A DNA stretch of 64,000 nt, taken from assembly GCA_964631565.1 (NCBI GenBank), contig CAZVYJ010000004.1, positions 1 to 64,000 of the forward strand, in the 5' to 3' direction. Made by a program: the position numbers and the translations under genes. Shown here piece by piece: positions 25,802 to 37,017 of the stretch (positions are counted from its first letter, which is position 1; the number at the start of each line of letters is the position of its first letter). Origin of the DNA: CAZVYJ01 sp964631565 (GTDB taxonomy: Bacteria; Planctomycetota; Phycisphaerae; SM23-33). The notes below the pieces were generated by a model that worked only from the letters and a program-made list of their open reading frames with translations, did not search any database and was not told where the DNA came from.

Positions 25802-28800
25802 TTAACGCTGCTTGTAATCGGCCCTGATTGTTATCGCCTGCTTCGACGGTGCAATGGTTATGGTGTCGCCGGCTGGGTCGAAATTCTTGTGTTCCCTGCC
25901 GTCAACCGTGACGCCGCTGATTTTCAGGCCGTCCGGATGCCGCAGGCGGATGACGATCTGCTTGAGATTTTCATCCGCCGGCGGAGTGATGACGGCTGTT
26001 ATGCAGCCCCTGGCGGCCGACGACTGGATTTCATAGCTCACCTTGCCGAATCGGGTCAGCGCGTTCCTGACGGAGATTTTCATTCCGTCCTTCAGCCAGT
26101 TGTTCGTCACGAACGGCGCCAGCCAGAGCTGCTCTCCGCGTTCCTGAACGAGCATGATTCGCGACTGGCAGAGGAACCAGCCGGTCTCGTGTGTTTTGTT
26201 CCAGGCGCCGCCGTTGTGGAAGTGTTCCCACAGCGACAGGTTGGCCGTGTTCAGCAGCGTTGCGAGCGCGTTGAAGTAGGCCCTGACGAACGGCTTGACG
26301 TCGTCGCGCATGGCGTAGATTTCGGCGTTGCGGCAGTAGTAAGGCTGAACTTTTCCGAACCCGCCGAGGTTGAAGAAGTCTTTCGCGTTTTCCTCGGCCG
26401 GATAGTCGTACCAGCCGGACCGCATGAACTGGACGTCTTCCATATGGTTCATCATTTCGGTTACTTCGCCGGCGGCCGGGTCAAGCAGGCCGGTCGCGAC
26501 GAGATGATGTGCGCCGAGTTCGACGTCGTAACACCACGTGCGGCCGCCGTCCTGGCCGGGGAAGTAATCGTCGATCGGGCCGAAATAGTAAAGCATCGAC
26601 GGGTAATACCGAACCCATGTGCCGTCGGGCATCGGCTGAACAGGCGAGCGGGACTGGTTCCAGCGGTAGGCGCGGAGAATGTCCTGCCCGTACTGTTCGG
26701 CGTCGGCGACGATATCCGCGGCTTCCGGCAGCTGGATGTCGGCGAGCGCTCGGCCGGCCTTGTCCAGCCCGTTCCAGAACTGTGCTTCGTTGAAAAAGCG
26801 ATACGCAAGCACCTGCCAGTCGGCGCTGGTGCCCGGCGGCGTAAGCCCCCAGTGAGGCGGCTTGGCGCCGGCGATTTCGCCGGTCATAGACTTCTGTCGC
26901 TGGCTTTGTATCCATTTGCACGCTCGCAGCATTATCGGGGCTGCTTGTTTCAGCCAGTCGCGGTCGTGCGTGCGGTCGTAGTGCTCGGCGATGGTCCACA
27001 GGTTCTCGCCGACGCCGGCGATGGAGTAGTTGAAGAAAAATCCCTGCGGGTTGTACTGGGCCAGCCAGTAATTCAGCGACCTGCGGGAGAAGTCCAGCTG
27101 CCCCATCATGTCCATGCCTCGGATGACGGCCTGCGACTCGGTGTCGAGGGCGCCGTAGCGGTCGGATGCGATCCAGGCCGCGACGAGCCGGCCGTTGTCC
27201 TGGTTGCGGGCGGCGAGCATGCAGTGAACCTGCGACGCGCGAATGACATTTGTGAGCAACTCGTCGGGCAGGTCTATTTGCGTGGCCGGGGCCATTACGG
27301 CGTCCCAGTATGCGACGGTCTTGTCGAACCATTTTTCGCCGCCGCTCAGCGCGGCGAAGTCGCCGGCTTTCACCGGCCAGGCTGGTACGTAAACGTAGAA
27401 TGTCGCTGCCTTGCCTGCGGGTATTTTGCCTGTGACCGCGACATTGGTTCCGTTGATCGCAGCCGCCATGCTGCCCGCGGCTGTTTCGACGAAGGCAAGA
27501 ATCTCGCCGCCGGCCGATGTTACGACGACGCCGTCCTTGACCGATTCGATTTTTATCGGAGCATTGGGGTCGGACGGGAACATCAGCAGCACGGACGCAT
27601 CCGCATCGTTTTGCTGCGGATTGTTTGCTGTGTATTCGGTAACGCAGAGCGATCGCTCGCGGAACCAGTCGGGCGAGCCTTCTGGCGATTTGTCATCGAA
27701 CGGCGCGACGCATGTCCGCTGACGGTAGACGAGGTTGTCCTGCTTGACCGTCATTATCGGGATCGGCCGCCACCCGCCCTGCAGCTCGTGCGAGCACGAC
27801 TGCTGCGGCATCTTGCTGCCGAAGTGCACGTTCATCCGGCCGAGCATCGAGCCGTCGTCGAGTATGGTGAACTTGTTGTTGTCGCAGCAGAGCGAGAGCA
27901 TCATCGGTCCGCGGTCCTGGATTGGGTTGTGGGTTTTTTCCATCGCCTGGGCGAAGGTCTGGTCCGGCATTTCGCGGACGCGCTGGAGTACGGTTTTGCG
28001 GCCGGCTGTTTCGGCGAGATATTCCTTGAGAGTCACCGGCTGCGGAACGCGGGTTACGAAAACCCCGGCGTGCGGCACGTAAACGCAGTCGTTCTTCACC
28101 GCGTCTATCACCGCTACGCCGAACTCGCCGTCCGGAACGCCGATGCGGATGACCGTCCGCTGCCTGGATATGCCGCTGGTGCTGTAGCTCGCCTTTATCT
28201 GCAGCGGCTTGCTCATGTCCCATGTTCGTTTGCGAACGGATTCGCCGGTTTTTCCTTCGAGCAGGCTGCCGTTGAAAATTTCGACGGGCACGACCGCCGC
28301 GGTTTTCGGATCGACGGCCTCAAATCGCAGCTCAGCGATTTCCGATTTGAACGAAGAATATTCCCATGCGTGGAAACCCCTGATTACGATCGGTTTTTTC
28401 GATGGCGGCAGCTGCCACCGAATCTGCCCCGCGCCGGTCTGGCTTTCCGTGCATTTGGGGTCAATAAGCCATGTGATGGTGTCACGGTTGACATAGCACT
28501 TCGCCGGCAGTTCCACCCATCCGTTCTGGCCCTCGCCCTGAAGCTTGATGTCGGCCGGCTTGGGCATGTCAGCGGCGTCGGCGAACCGCAGCGTGACGCG
28601 GCGGAGGAATTTGATGTCGTTCCACGCCATGCCGACCCATGTCGGGCGGTCTGCCTTTGACGGCACGCGATAGCCGGACCCGTCAGCTTTTTTTGAAAGC
28701 AGCTTGAAGGCCGCCTCGTCGGCCGGATCGGTCGTGAAAATTCGTGCGGATGTTCCGACGTCGTCGGGCGGCAGCGCAACAGCCTTCGGCGGCGTGGCGC

Positions 28801-29326
28801 TCTTCGTCAGCCGCGCGTCCGCCCAGTCGGCCATGTCGAATCCGATGCCGTCGCCGGCGTCAGTCGCTACCAGCAGCAGCTCAGCCGCCCCTTTGACCGG
28901 AACGTTTACTTTTTTCGCCGCCTGGCCGCCGCGCATAACGCCGCTGTCGAATACTTCCTTACCGTCAACGACAATCTTGAAGATTACCGAACCGGTATCA
29001 ACCGCCGCGGTCGTCAGGCCGACTTCGGCTTCGAAAGTGTCGTACTCGCCGGCGAGGTCGACGTATATTCTTCCGTTGGCGTGGCCGCCGAGCCCCTTGG
29101 CGTATTCCTTGTCGCCTATGATAAGTTTCGGCGCGGGGGCGTTGTCGGGTTTTACCGACGTGTTCAGGCCGAGCGAACCCCAGTCCTGCACGCTCCAAAG
29201 GCGGTCGGCCAGCGTGTCGGCTATGTATTCCGTTTTCGGAGACTGCTCGGCTGCAAAGAGCTGAAACGCCGCCGCTGCAAAAGACACCATGCTCATCAAT
29301 ACCGATATGCGGATTATTCGGACCAT
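25802..29326 (-). CDS. Secreted NPCBM-domain protein with six-hairpin glycosidase-like domain
   Basis: This 1174-residue protein starts with a signal peptide (VRIIRISVLMSMVSFAAAAF). An NPCBM domain (about 40-170) holds KGLGGHANGRIYVDLAGEY, a module that helps bind glycans. A region at about 690-950 with AAWIASDRYGALDTESQAV and HYDRTHDRDWLKQA has the repeated helical hairpins of (alpha/alpha)6 glycoside hydrolases such as rhamnosidase-like enzymes, and beta-rich domains lie before and after it. It probably breaks down a polysaccharide outside the cytoplasm. The exact glycosidase family and catalytic acid could not be settled. I chose the ATG at 29326 over a TTG at 29338. It is the first core gene next to the island boundary. 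Confidence 0.7.
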   Translation of the reverse strand: MVRIIRISVLMSMVSFAAAAFQLFAAEQSPKTEYIADTLADRLWSVQDWGSLGLNTSVKPDNAPAPKLIIGDKEYAKGLGGHANGRIYVDLAGEYDTFEAEVGLTTAAVDTGSVIFKIVVDGKEVFDSGVMRGGQAAKKVNVPVKGAAELLLVATDAGDGIGFDMADWADARLTKSATPPKAVALPPDDVGTSARIFTTDPADEAAFKLLSKKADGSGYRVPSKADRPTWVGMAWNDIKFLRRVTLRFADAADMPKPADIKLQGEGQNGWVELPAKCYVNRDTITWLIDPKCTESQTGAGQIRWQLPPSKKPIVIRGFHAWEYSSFKSEIAELRFEAVDPKTAAVVPVEIFNGSLLEGKTGESVRKRTWDMSKPLQIKASYSTSGISRQRTVIRIGVPDGEFGVAVIDAVKNDCVYVPHAGVFVTRVPQPVTLKEYLAETAGRKTVLQRVREMPDQTFAQAMEKTHNPIQDRGPMMLSLCCDNNKFTILDDGSMLGRMNVHFGSKMPQQSCSHELQGGWRPIPIMTVKQDNLVYRQRTCVAPFDDKSPEGSPDWFRERSLCVTEYTANNPQQNDADASVLLMFPSDPNAPIKIESVKDGVVVTSAGGEILAFVETAAGSMAAAINGTNVAVTGKIPAGKAATFYVYVPAWPVKAGDFAALSGGEKWFDKTVAYWDAVMAPATQIDLPDELLTNVIRASQVHCMLAARNQDNGRLVAAWIASDRYGALDTESQAVIRGMDMMGQLDFSRRSLNYWLAQYNPQGFFFNYSIAGVGENLWTIAEHYDRTHDRDWLKQAAPIMLRACKWIQSQRQKSMTGEIAGAKPPHWGLTPPGTSADWQVLAYRFFNEAQFWNGLDKAGRALADIQLPEAADIVADAEQYGQDILRAYRWNQSRSPVQPMPDGTWVRYYPSMLYYFGPIDDYFPGQDGGRTWCYDVELGAHHLVATGLLDPAAGEVTEMMNHMEDVQFMRSGWYDYPAEENAKDFFNLGGFGKVQPYYCRNAEIYAMRDDVKPFVRAYFNALATLLNTANLSLWEHFHNGGAWNKTHETGWFLCQSRIMLVQERGEQLWLAPFVTNNWLKDGMKISVRNALTRFGKVSYEIQSSAARGCITAVITPPADENLKQIVIRLRHPDGLKISGVTVDGREHKNFDPAGDTITIAPSKQAITIRADYKQR

Positions 29327-29548
29327 GTCTGAACTCAACCTTTCTGCCCGGCAGTTTCATGTCATGCCATCTGCCGATAGACACCGGCAATCATTGAACA
29401 CAAGTTTATTACAGACAGGCTGACATCGTTTCCAGTTTTTCCGGTGGGATTGAGAAAATAATTGCTATTCCGGAAGCGATGGAATGGCGGGAGGGTTAAT
29501 TCAGTCTGTCACTGAAGAATGTCAGCCGATTGGTTTGGGTATGAATTA

Positions 29549-29836
29549 TTACTGTCCCAGATTGAAAATGGCTTCTGCTGCGCGTTGTGCGGCTTCGGGG
29601 GTGTCAAGCAGACCGGATTCGATCAGTTTTTTAGCTTCGGCGACGGCGGCGGCGTTGACTTCATCCGAGGCGTTCGCCTGCCTGATATAATCGGTGCTGA
29701 TGGATTTCAGTTCCACATCCAGCGAAACGGTTTCGTTCTTTGGCGCGGGCGTTTCGGCGACGGTCTTCCGCGGGGCCTGCGGCTTGCCGCCGGGAAGGCC
29801 TTGTGCTCCGATTCCATCTGGTCCGTTTATATGCAT
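29549..29836 (-). CDS. Possible FlgM-like anti-sigma factor
   Basis: This 95-residue protein starts at an ATG with GAGGAG upstream. The opening MHINGPDGIGAQGL recalls the IxGP start of planctomycete FlgM proteins, and the C-terminal half is predicted helical and Ala/Glu-rich (DEVNAAAVAEAKKLIESGLL). FlgM binds and silences sigma-28 until the hook is finished. It is located a few genes downstream of fliA on the same strand, which fits. The similarity is short, and another small flagellar regulator is possible. Confidence 0.4.
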   Translation of the reverse strand: MHINGPDGIGAQGLPGGKPQAPRKTVAETPAPKNETVSLDVELKSISTDYIRQANASDEVNAAAVAEAKKLIESGLLDTPEAAQRAAEAIFNLGQ

Positions 29837-29978
29837 CGCTATTACTCCTCACCCCTGATTGTCGTCGATTTAACCGAATCCTTAAGTCTTTTCATAAGAA
29901 TCTTTTCGAGATTTTTTAAAAGGTATTCGGGCATATGCCGGATTTTTTATAGGGTAATATCCTTATTGCAAATCTGCA

Positions 29979-30641
29979 CTATTTAATTTTTTCTGCTGGT
30001 GGCGGCGGTACAAGGGTTTCGGCTGCCTCGTAAGCGACATATTTGAGGAATGCCCTGGGGCTCATAATAGCCAGTTCCCAGTCTACAGGTTCGTAGCGGT
30101 CTTTTATGATTTCGCCGAAGTATTTCTTGATTCGTTCCTCGGTCCGTTTGTCAGTGGTGTCCCACACGTGGTCTACCGCCCAGACAAGGCTGCCCTGCCT
30201 GAGGTCGAGCAGCTGCAGGTACAGACCTATCATCATTCTCGGGTAGGGCTGGAATCTGTCGACCCGCCCAATCAGGATCGCGTCGCATTTGAGTGTTTTG
30301 CTCATAGCGGCGAGTTCGTCGAATGTATAGGCGTGGCTTTTGCTTAAATTCAGGTCCTGGCAGATCGCGTCGGTTCGTTTTATCACCTCGATATGAAAGA
30401 GCTTTTTATTCTGGATAGCCTGCAGCATTGCGTTAGTGGCTTCTTCAGCGATTCTGGGGTTTTCGTTATCTTTGGCGAATTCGATAAACACAACCCGATT
30501 GACATCCCTCGTACCGTTCGGGCGAAGGTAGTAGCCGATTGCCTCTGCAGGCGTTTGCGGCTTTGTGCAGCCCGTTACAGCCGCAGCTGTCGCCAGGCTG
30601 ATCAGCATCGCGGATATTCTGTTAACCTTGCGAAGTGGCAC
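29979..30641 (-). CDS. Lipoprotein of the CsgG/LpoB-like type
   Basis: This 220-residue protein has an N-terminal signal with a lipobox ending in AVTGC at residue 25. The rest (VVFIEFAKDNENPRIAEEATNAML ... AILIGRVDRFQPYPRMMIGLYLQLLDLRQGSLVWA) has the alpha/beta layout of CsgG and LpoB-type outer-membrane lipoproteins, including the A-x-L-x-G-x-V turn. Relatives assemble secretion pores or flagellar outer-membrane structures such as FlgO. Its start overlaps the preceding lipoprotein gene by 20 bases, so both act together, probably at the cell envelope around the flagellum. Confidence 0.6.
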   Translation of the reverse strand: MPLRKVNRISAMLISLATAAAVTGCTKPQTPAEAIGYYLRPNGTRDVNRVVFIEFAKDNENPRIAEEATNAMLQAIQNKKLFHIEVIKRTDAICQDLNLSKSHAYTFDELAAMSKTLKCDAILIGRVDRFQPYPRMMIGLYLQLLDLRQGSLVWAVDHVWDTTDKRTEERIKKYFGEIIKDRYEPVDWELAIMSPRAFLKYVAYEAAETLVPPPPAEKIK

Positions 30642-31251
30642 TGGATTCTTCCTTTTCGGATTCGACCGGCTGTTCGGCAGCAGCTGGCTTGGCGGACTTC
30701 TCGACTACCGGCTTGGCGGGCTGTTCGGCAGGAGCAGAAGTTGAAATCTCCGGGGCCTCGGCTCCGAGGAGCTTGAGAATTCTGGCGATGCTTTCAAGTT
30801 CCAGCTGCTGGGCCTTGCGCATTTCCTCGCGGAAGCCGAGAACATCTTTTTTCCATTTTGTTATGTCCTGGCGGGCGGCAATAAGTTCTGAATTGGCGTC
30901 GGACAGTTCACGTTCCTGCTGTTTCATCTGCGCCCGGAGTTCGACCAGTTCAAGCTCCTGCTTTTGCACCTGATCTTTCAACTTTGCACATTCGTTCTGC
31001 ATGGCTGTGAGCCTGTCGACGGCTTCGGAATATTTTTCCGACCAGACCAAGGCGCTTTCCACGGCGCTTCCGGCGTTCTTGTCGCCCTGCACGGCGGCCT
31101 TGCTCAGATATTCGGATTCACCGGCCTGCTGTGGTTCCGATGCAGGAGCGGTATTGCGGGACGTCTCCATTCCAGGCGTGTTGAATCCCAGGCAGCCCCC
31201 AAGAATCGCAGCGGTAATCAGCATGACGGTAATTATCGTTAATGTGCGCAT
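30622..31251 (-). CDS. Coiled-coil lipoprotein
   Basis: This 209-residue protein has a signal with lipobox LGGC near residue 20 and a long coiled coil (KDQVQKQELELVELRAQMKQQERELSDANSEL broken at about 85-150), followed by a Pro/Ala-rich tail. I chose the second ATG, at 31251, because AAGGAG is 6 bases upstream of it and directly abuts the first ATG at 31257. The coiled coil suggests a spacer or binding role in the envelope. No known family was recognised. Confidence 0.65.
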   Translation of the reverse strand: MRTLTIITVMLITAAILGGCLGFNTPGMETSRNTAPASEPQQAGESEYLSKAAVQGDKNAGSAVESALVWSEKYSEAVDRLTAMQNECAKLKDQVQKQELELVELRAQMKQQERELSDANSELIAARQDITKWKKDVLGFREEMRKAQQLELESIARILKLLGAEAPEISTSAPAEQPAKPVVEKSAKPAAAEQPVESEKEESSATSQG

Positions 31252-31268
31252 TTGCATCTCCTTGTCGT

Positions 31269-31472
31269 TTATTGTTTGCCATATGTGCAGTTGAGGTACA
31301 TTTTGTTTCCGCAGGCGCAGGTTATCTCGATAACCGCTTTTCCATCGGCTTGTTCTACAATGCGTGCGCCGCCCTGACCGGAAGTTCGGGCTGCGGACTG
31401 AACGCCGCCGAGCGGACGGGGCTGACCCTGTTTGACGAGGTGTTTCTTCAGTACTCCGGGTGTTTGTTCCAT
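31269..31472 (-). CDS. Small protein with C-terminal CxC motif
   Basis: This 67-residue protein starts at an ATG with AAGGA 9 bases before it. Its C-terminus, ITCACGNKMYLNCTYGKQ, has three cysteines that could bind metal, which resembles half of a zinc ribbon. The N-terminal half is Gln/Gly-rich. It lies downstream of fliA in the flagellar transcription unit. No function is known to me. Confidence 0.5.
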   Translation of the reverse strand: MEQTPGVLKKHLVKQGQPRPLGGVQSAARTSGQGGARIVEQADGKAVIEITCACGNKMYLNCTYGKQ

Positions 31473-31505
31473 ATTTTCAAATCCTTGTGCGGCAGTCACG
31501 CGGCC

Positions 31506-31715
31506 TCAGGCAAGATGATCCACCGCGTGGTCGTCGTCCTCGTACTTTGCCTGTGGTGTTTTCTTTTCCTTTGACGAGTCGTTTTCGCCCGGGCTGTCTT
31601 TTTGCTTATGGTGTTTGCCATGCTCGTTTTTCGACTTGCCGCCGTCGCGCGAAACAAATACTCGCGCGTCAATTTTACTGGTTCCCTGAACCTGGTAATC
31701 AGACGCGCCTATCAT
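31506..31715 (-). CDS. Small charged hypothetical protein
   Basis: This 69-residue protein begins MIGASDYQVQGTSKIDARVF and then becomes very rich in Lys, Asp and His, so the second half is probably disordered. Its ATG overlaps the fliA stop (ATGA), with GGGGA upstream, which supports translation. No family was recognised. Confidence 0.5.
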   Translation of the reverse strand: MIGASDYQVQGTSKIDARVFVSRDGGKSKNEHGKHHKQKDSPGENDSSKEKKTPQAKYEDDDHAVDHLA

Positions 31716-32494
31716 GGTTTATTCCCCAGTTTCATCCCGAGCTTGAACAGCGCACTTGCATGCAGCTGGCTCACTCGTGATTCCGTTATGCCGAGAACTT
31801 CGGCGGTTTCCTTCATTGTCAGATCACGCTCGTAATAGAGCAGCAGAATGGTCCGATCGCGCTTCGGCAGCGACATGATTGCTTCGGTTAATTTCTGAAG
31901 CATTTCCTTTCGTTCGACTTCGTCGGTCGGCGAAGCTGTGTTGCTCGCACGCAGGAACATGCCTATTGAAGGCTTCTCGTCGCTCATCTCGTTTATGGAG
32001 AGGAAATTCTGCTTTCTCGCGTCAGCCAGAGTCTTGTACATCTGATCGAGAGGCACATCCGCCTGGGCGGCGAGTTCGTCGTCTGTAGGCGGCCGGCCCT
32101 GCTCTGCGACGAACTGCCTGTACGCCTCGCGGACCGCGCGAATCTGGCTGTGCGAGGCGGCGGGAATCGCGGAGCGGCCTCGCAGCTCATCGATAACGGC
32201 GCCCTTGATGCGGATATAAGCGTAGGTTTTGAATTCGACGCCTTTGGATGCGTCGAATCGCCGGGCTGCCTTAACCAGACCCAGTGTGCCGGCAGAGATC
32301 AGGTCTTCCATGTCGCTGGTGTAAGAAACCTGCGACGCGACCTTTTGTACTATGTGGCGGACGAGCGGCAGGTATTCCATTATCCATTTGTGCTCGTCGG
32401 CCTCGCGCGATTCAGTCGCATAGGCCTGGCGGGCTTTCGCCACCAGCGACCTGGACGGAACATGGGTTTCTGTATGTTCGGTTTCCGTATCCAA
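31712..32494 (-). CDS. fliA: Flagellar sigma-28 factor FliA
   Basis: This 260-residue protein is a complete FliA/WhiG-type sigma factor. Region 2 (LVRHIVQKVASQV ... DLISAGTLGLVKAARRFD ... FKTYAYIRIKGAVIDELR), region 3 and region 4 with its helix-turn-helix (MKETAEVLGITESRVSQLHASAL) are in order. It directs RNA polymerase to late flagellar genes such as flagellin and motility genes. It is the usual last regulator of the flhA cluster. Its stop overlaps the next small gene. Confidence 0.95.
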   Translation of the reverse strand: MDTETEHTETHVPSRSLVAKARQAYATESREADEHKWIMEYLPLVRHIVQKVASQVSYTSDMEDLISAGTLGLVKAARRFDASKGVEFKTYAYIRIKGAVIDELRGRSAIPAASHSQIRAVREAYRQFVAEQGRPPTDDELAAQADVPLDQMYKTLADARKQNFLSINEMSDEKPSIGMFLRASNTASPTDEVERKEMLQKLTEAIMSLPKRDRTILLLYYERDLTMKETAEVLGITESRVSQLHASALFKLGMKLGNKP

Positions 32495-32505
32495 CTATAA
32501 GGCCT

Positions 32506-32715
32506 CTATCGATGATCCCTAAACATGTTCCTGGCTATCGCGTCTGCGATGATGTTTATCATTATCAGTCCGGCGAACCGGACAAGCAGATACATTATCA
32601 GCGCGCCGACAGCGGCTCGTTTGGCACAGGTGAAGGTCGGCACATCGCTGCCCCATCCCACAAACGCCAGTGCGAAAAAAACCACCACCGCAATTTTCCA
32701 TGCAAGCCGTTTCAA
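32506..32715 (-). CDS. Small inner-membrane protein between flhA and fliA
   Basis: This 69-residue protein has two hydrophobic segments (KIAVVVFFALAFVGWG and VGALIMYLLVRFAGLIMINII). It stands where many bacteria have flhF and flhG, which place and count flagella, but it is not related to either. Spacing to both neighbours is short (11 and 23 bases), so it is part of the flagellar transcript. The function is unknown. Confidence 0.55.
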   Translation of the reverse strand: MKRLAWKIAVVVFFALAFVGWGSDVPTFTCAKRAAVGALIMYLLVRFAGLIMINIIADAIARNMFRDHR

Positions 32716-32738
32716 ACTTTAGTCCCGCATATTGATCC

Positions 32739-34880
<2,142 letters not shown>

Positions 34881-34884
34881 TCAG

Positions 34885-35970
34885 TTAATTGCCTGCTGCG
34901 ATTCCAAGCTGTTTCCTGCGAAGCCTGTAGATCATCGCCAGCACCTCGGCCACGGCTACATACAGGGTTTCAGGTATCACTCCGCCGGGTTCCACGGAGT
35001 TGTAAATGGTTCTTGCGAGTTCAGGCCTCTCGACGATCGGAATGTTGTGTTCGCGGGCGATTTCCTTAATCTTTTCGCACAACAGGTCCGGGCCTTTGGC
35101 CACGAGTATCGGGGCGTCCATCTCTCCGGGCGTGTATTTCAATGCGACCGCAACGTGCGTCGGGTTGACGATCACCACATCGGCGGCAGGAACTTTCCTG
35201 AGCATCCGCTTGCGGGTCATTTCTATCTGGATGCTGCGGATGCGGCTTTTAATCAGCGGCGAAGCTTCGTACTGCTTTCGCTCCTCTTTCACTTCCTGCT
35301 TGGTCATTCGCAGGTCGCGCTTGTATTGCCACTTCTGGTAGAGCAGGTCGGCGCCGGCGATTACTATCAGCCCTATGGTTACTCTGCCCAAAAGGCCAAA
35401 CAGCATTTTGCACGTGCAGATCAGCGAACCTTCCGGTGAAGACCAGCAGAGTGCCATTATTTCATCGAAATGCTCCGACAGGTAGGCGTAGACGATGATG
35501 ATTATCACCGTGAGCTTGACGAACGAGACGAGCAGCTTCGCCAGGGACTTCAGCGAAAACAGGTTCTTGAAGCCCTTGATGGGAGAAATTCTTTCAAACT
35601 TTACGCTGATTGCCTTGGCTGAAAGCGACCACCCGCTCGAGACGATGCTTGAGAATACCGAAGCCGCAAGCCCCACCAGCAGGAACGGCATTATCGCCAT
35701 CAGGCACGTCATGCCGCAGGTCTGCAGCAGTCTCGCGAAGGAGTTGCTGTCCATCGAGCCGCCGTATTTGAAAGTCAGGCCTTCCCTGATTTGCGTGACA
35801 AACGTCTGGTAAAGAGTAGGCCCCATCGCGCCGCATGTAAGCAGGAAGATGCCGATGATAAGCGCGGAGGGCACTTCCTGGCTTTGCGGCACCTGGCCTT
35901 CTTCGCGGGCTTTGCGAAGCCGGTGCGGCGTTGCCTTCTCAGTTCTTTCTTGTGCTGATTTCTCCGCCAT
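34885..35970 (-). CDS. flhB: Flagellar export switch protein FlhB
   Basis: This 361-residue protein has four membrane segments and the self-cleaving motif NPTH (about residues 268-271) in VVIVNPTHVAVALKY. Cleavage there changes export from rod and hook proteins to filament proteins. The early KTEKAT-like start (AEKSAQERTEKATPHRL) is typical. It lies between fliR and flhA with gaps of only a few bases. Confidence 0.97.
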   Translation of the reverse strand: MAEKSAQERTEKATPHRLRKAREEGQVPQSQEVPSALIIGIFLLTCGAMGPTLYQTFVTQIREGLTFKYGGSMDSNSFARLLQTCGMTCLMAIMPFLLVGLAASVFSSIVSSGWSLSAKAISVKFERISPIKGFKNLFSLKSLAKLLVSFVKLTVIIIIVYAYLSEHFDEIMALCWSSPEGSLICTCKMLFGLLGRVTIGLIVIAGADLLYQKWQYKRDLRMTKQEVKEERKQYEASPLIKSRIRSIQIEMTRKRMLRKVPAADVVIVNPTHVAVALKYTPGEMDAPILVAKGPDLLCEKIKEIAREHNIPIVERPELARTIYNSVEPGGVIPETLYVAVAEVLAMIYRLRRKQLGIAAGN

Positions 35971-35976
35971 AGTTTG

Positions 35977-36735
35977 TCAGACCATCAGGTTTCTGGCCAT
36001 CCATCGAGCCAGTTCGTTCGTCATGGCGTTGAGCGTTGGCATCATCGCCGCTGCGATGAGCAGGCCGACACCGATTCTCAGCGACAGGCTCATCATCAAT
36101 ATGTCCATTTCCGGCATGATTCTGGCGAGCACACCGAGAATGAACGCAAGTATCAGAAACGCGGCAATCGCCGGAGCAGCCAGCTGCAATGCGAAATACA
36201 GCATGACCACGCCGGCTTCCAGCACGCCGGCAGTCAGGTTCTTTATGTCGGGAATCGACGCGGCAGGAAACGCCTTATAGCTGCTCGCTATGATTCTGAT
36301 AAGCAGCTGATGCCCCCCTATGGTGAGGAAAAACACCGCGAATATCATCTCGAACAGGGTGTCCATGGGAGTTACTTCATCGCCGCTGCTGGTGGTCGGA
36401 TCAAAATCTGCGGCGATTGTCAGGCCCATTTGCTGCCCTGCTATCCTTGCGCCCTGCAGGACCGCCGAATAAATCAGGTTGGCTGCGATGCCCAGCGCCA
36501 GGCCGAACAATATTTCCTGCACAATCAGAATCGCCGCATGGAACGGCTTTATATAAGCCAGATATTCCGGCCGGGGCATGACCATCGCCAGCGAAACGGT
36601 GACCACGATTGCAATTGCCGCCCGCACGTTCATCGGCAGCGCATGCCAGCTGAATATCGGAAGCACGGCGAAGAAGCCCGATATTCTCGCCAGCAGCAGT
36701 GCGAAGGGCAGCAGCAAGTCAATCCATGGTTCCAT
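35977..36735 (-). CDS. fliR: Flagellar export protein FliR
   Basis: This 252-residue membrane protein has about six hydrophobic segments and the FliR patterns RISGFFAVLPIFSWHALPMNVR near the start (broken at residues 17-38) and LALGIAANLIYSAVLQGARI in the middle. It forms the export pore with FliP and FliQ in the inner membrane. Its ATG follows the fliQ stop by 3 bases. Confidence 0.95.
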   Translation of the reverse strand: MEPWIDLLLPFALLLARISGFFAVLPIFSWHALPMNVRAAIAIVVTVSLAMVMPRPEYLAYIKPFHAAILIVQEILFGLALGIAANLIYSAVLQGARIAGQQMGLTIAADFDPTTSSGDEVTPMDTLFEMIFAVFFLTIGGHQLLIRIIASSYKAFPAASIPDIKNLTAGVLEAGVVMLYFALQLAAPAIAAFLILAFILGVLARIMPEMDILMMSLSLRIGVGLLIAAAMMPTLNAMTNELARWMARNLMV

Positions 36736-36738
36736 CAG

Positions 36739-37008
36739 TTATTTTCCCATTGCCTGAACGTGATTGAAGATTTCCTGCGTAAACCCGACGGTAATCTGCA
36801 TCATCCACCCCCCGCATATGAGCAAAGTCACTCCGACGGCGGCGATTTTTATCACCGTGCCTATAGTCATGTCGCGAATGGATGTTACAGCCTGCAGGAT
36901 TGCGACCAGCAGGCTGACAGCCATGGTTACGCCAAGAACGGGCGCTGAAAGCAGAAGCGCCATCTCCAGTGTGCGTTGGCCTATATGTAGTACGAACTCT
37001 CCATTCAT
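36739..37008 (-). CDS. fliQ: Flagellar export protein FliQ
   Basis: This 89-residue protein has the two membrane helices of FliQ, with LLSAPVLGVTMAVSLLVAIL and QAVTSIRDMTI between them matching the family (QAxTQIxExTL). Length and position between fliP and fliR are canonical. It is a subunit of the export pore. Confidence 0.95.
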   Translation of the reverse strand: MNGEFVLHIGQRTLEMALLLSAPVLGVTMAVSLLVAILQAVTSIRDMTIGTVIKIAAVGVTLLICGGWMMQITVGFTQEIFNHVQAMGK

Positions 37009-37017
37009 AGCTCACCA

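Noticed and set aside
25799..28660. A plus-strand open frame of 953 codons opposite the glycosidase-like gene
   Set aside because: It is the antisense shadow of a real gene with a signal peptide and an NPCBM domain. Codon bias at high GC keeps the opposite frame open. The shadow sequence has no ribosome site and no recognisable domain.
29880..29960. A terminator between the LpoB-like gene and the possible flgM gene
   Set aside because: The hairpins there are short or lack a T-run in the right direction, so the evidence is too weak to list.
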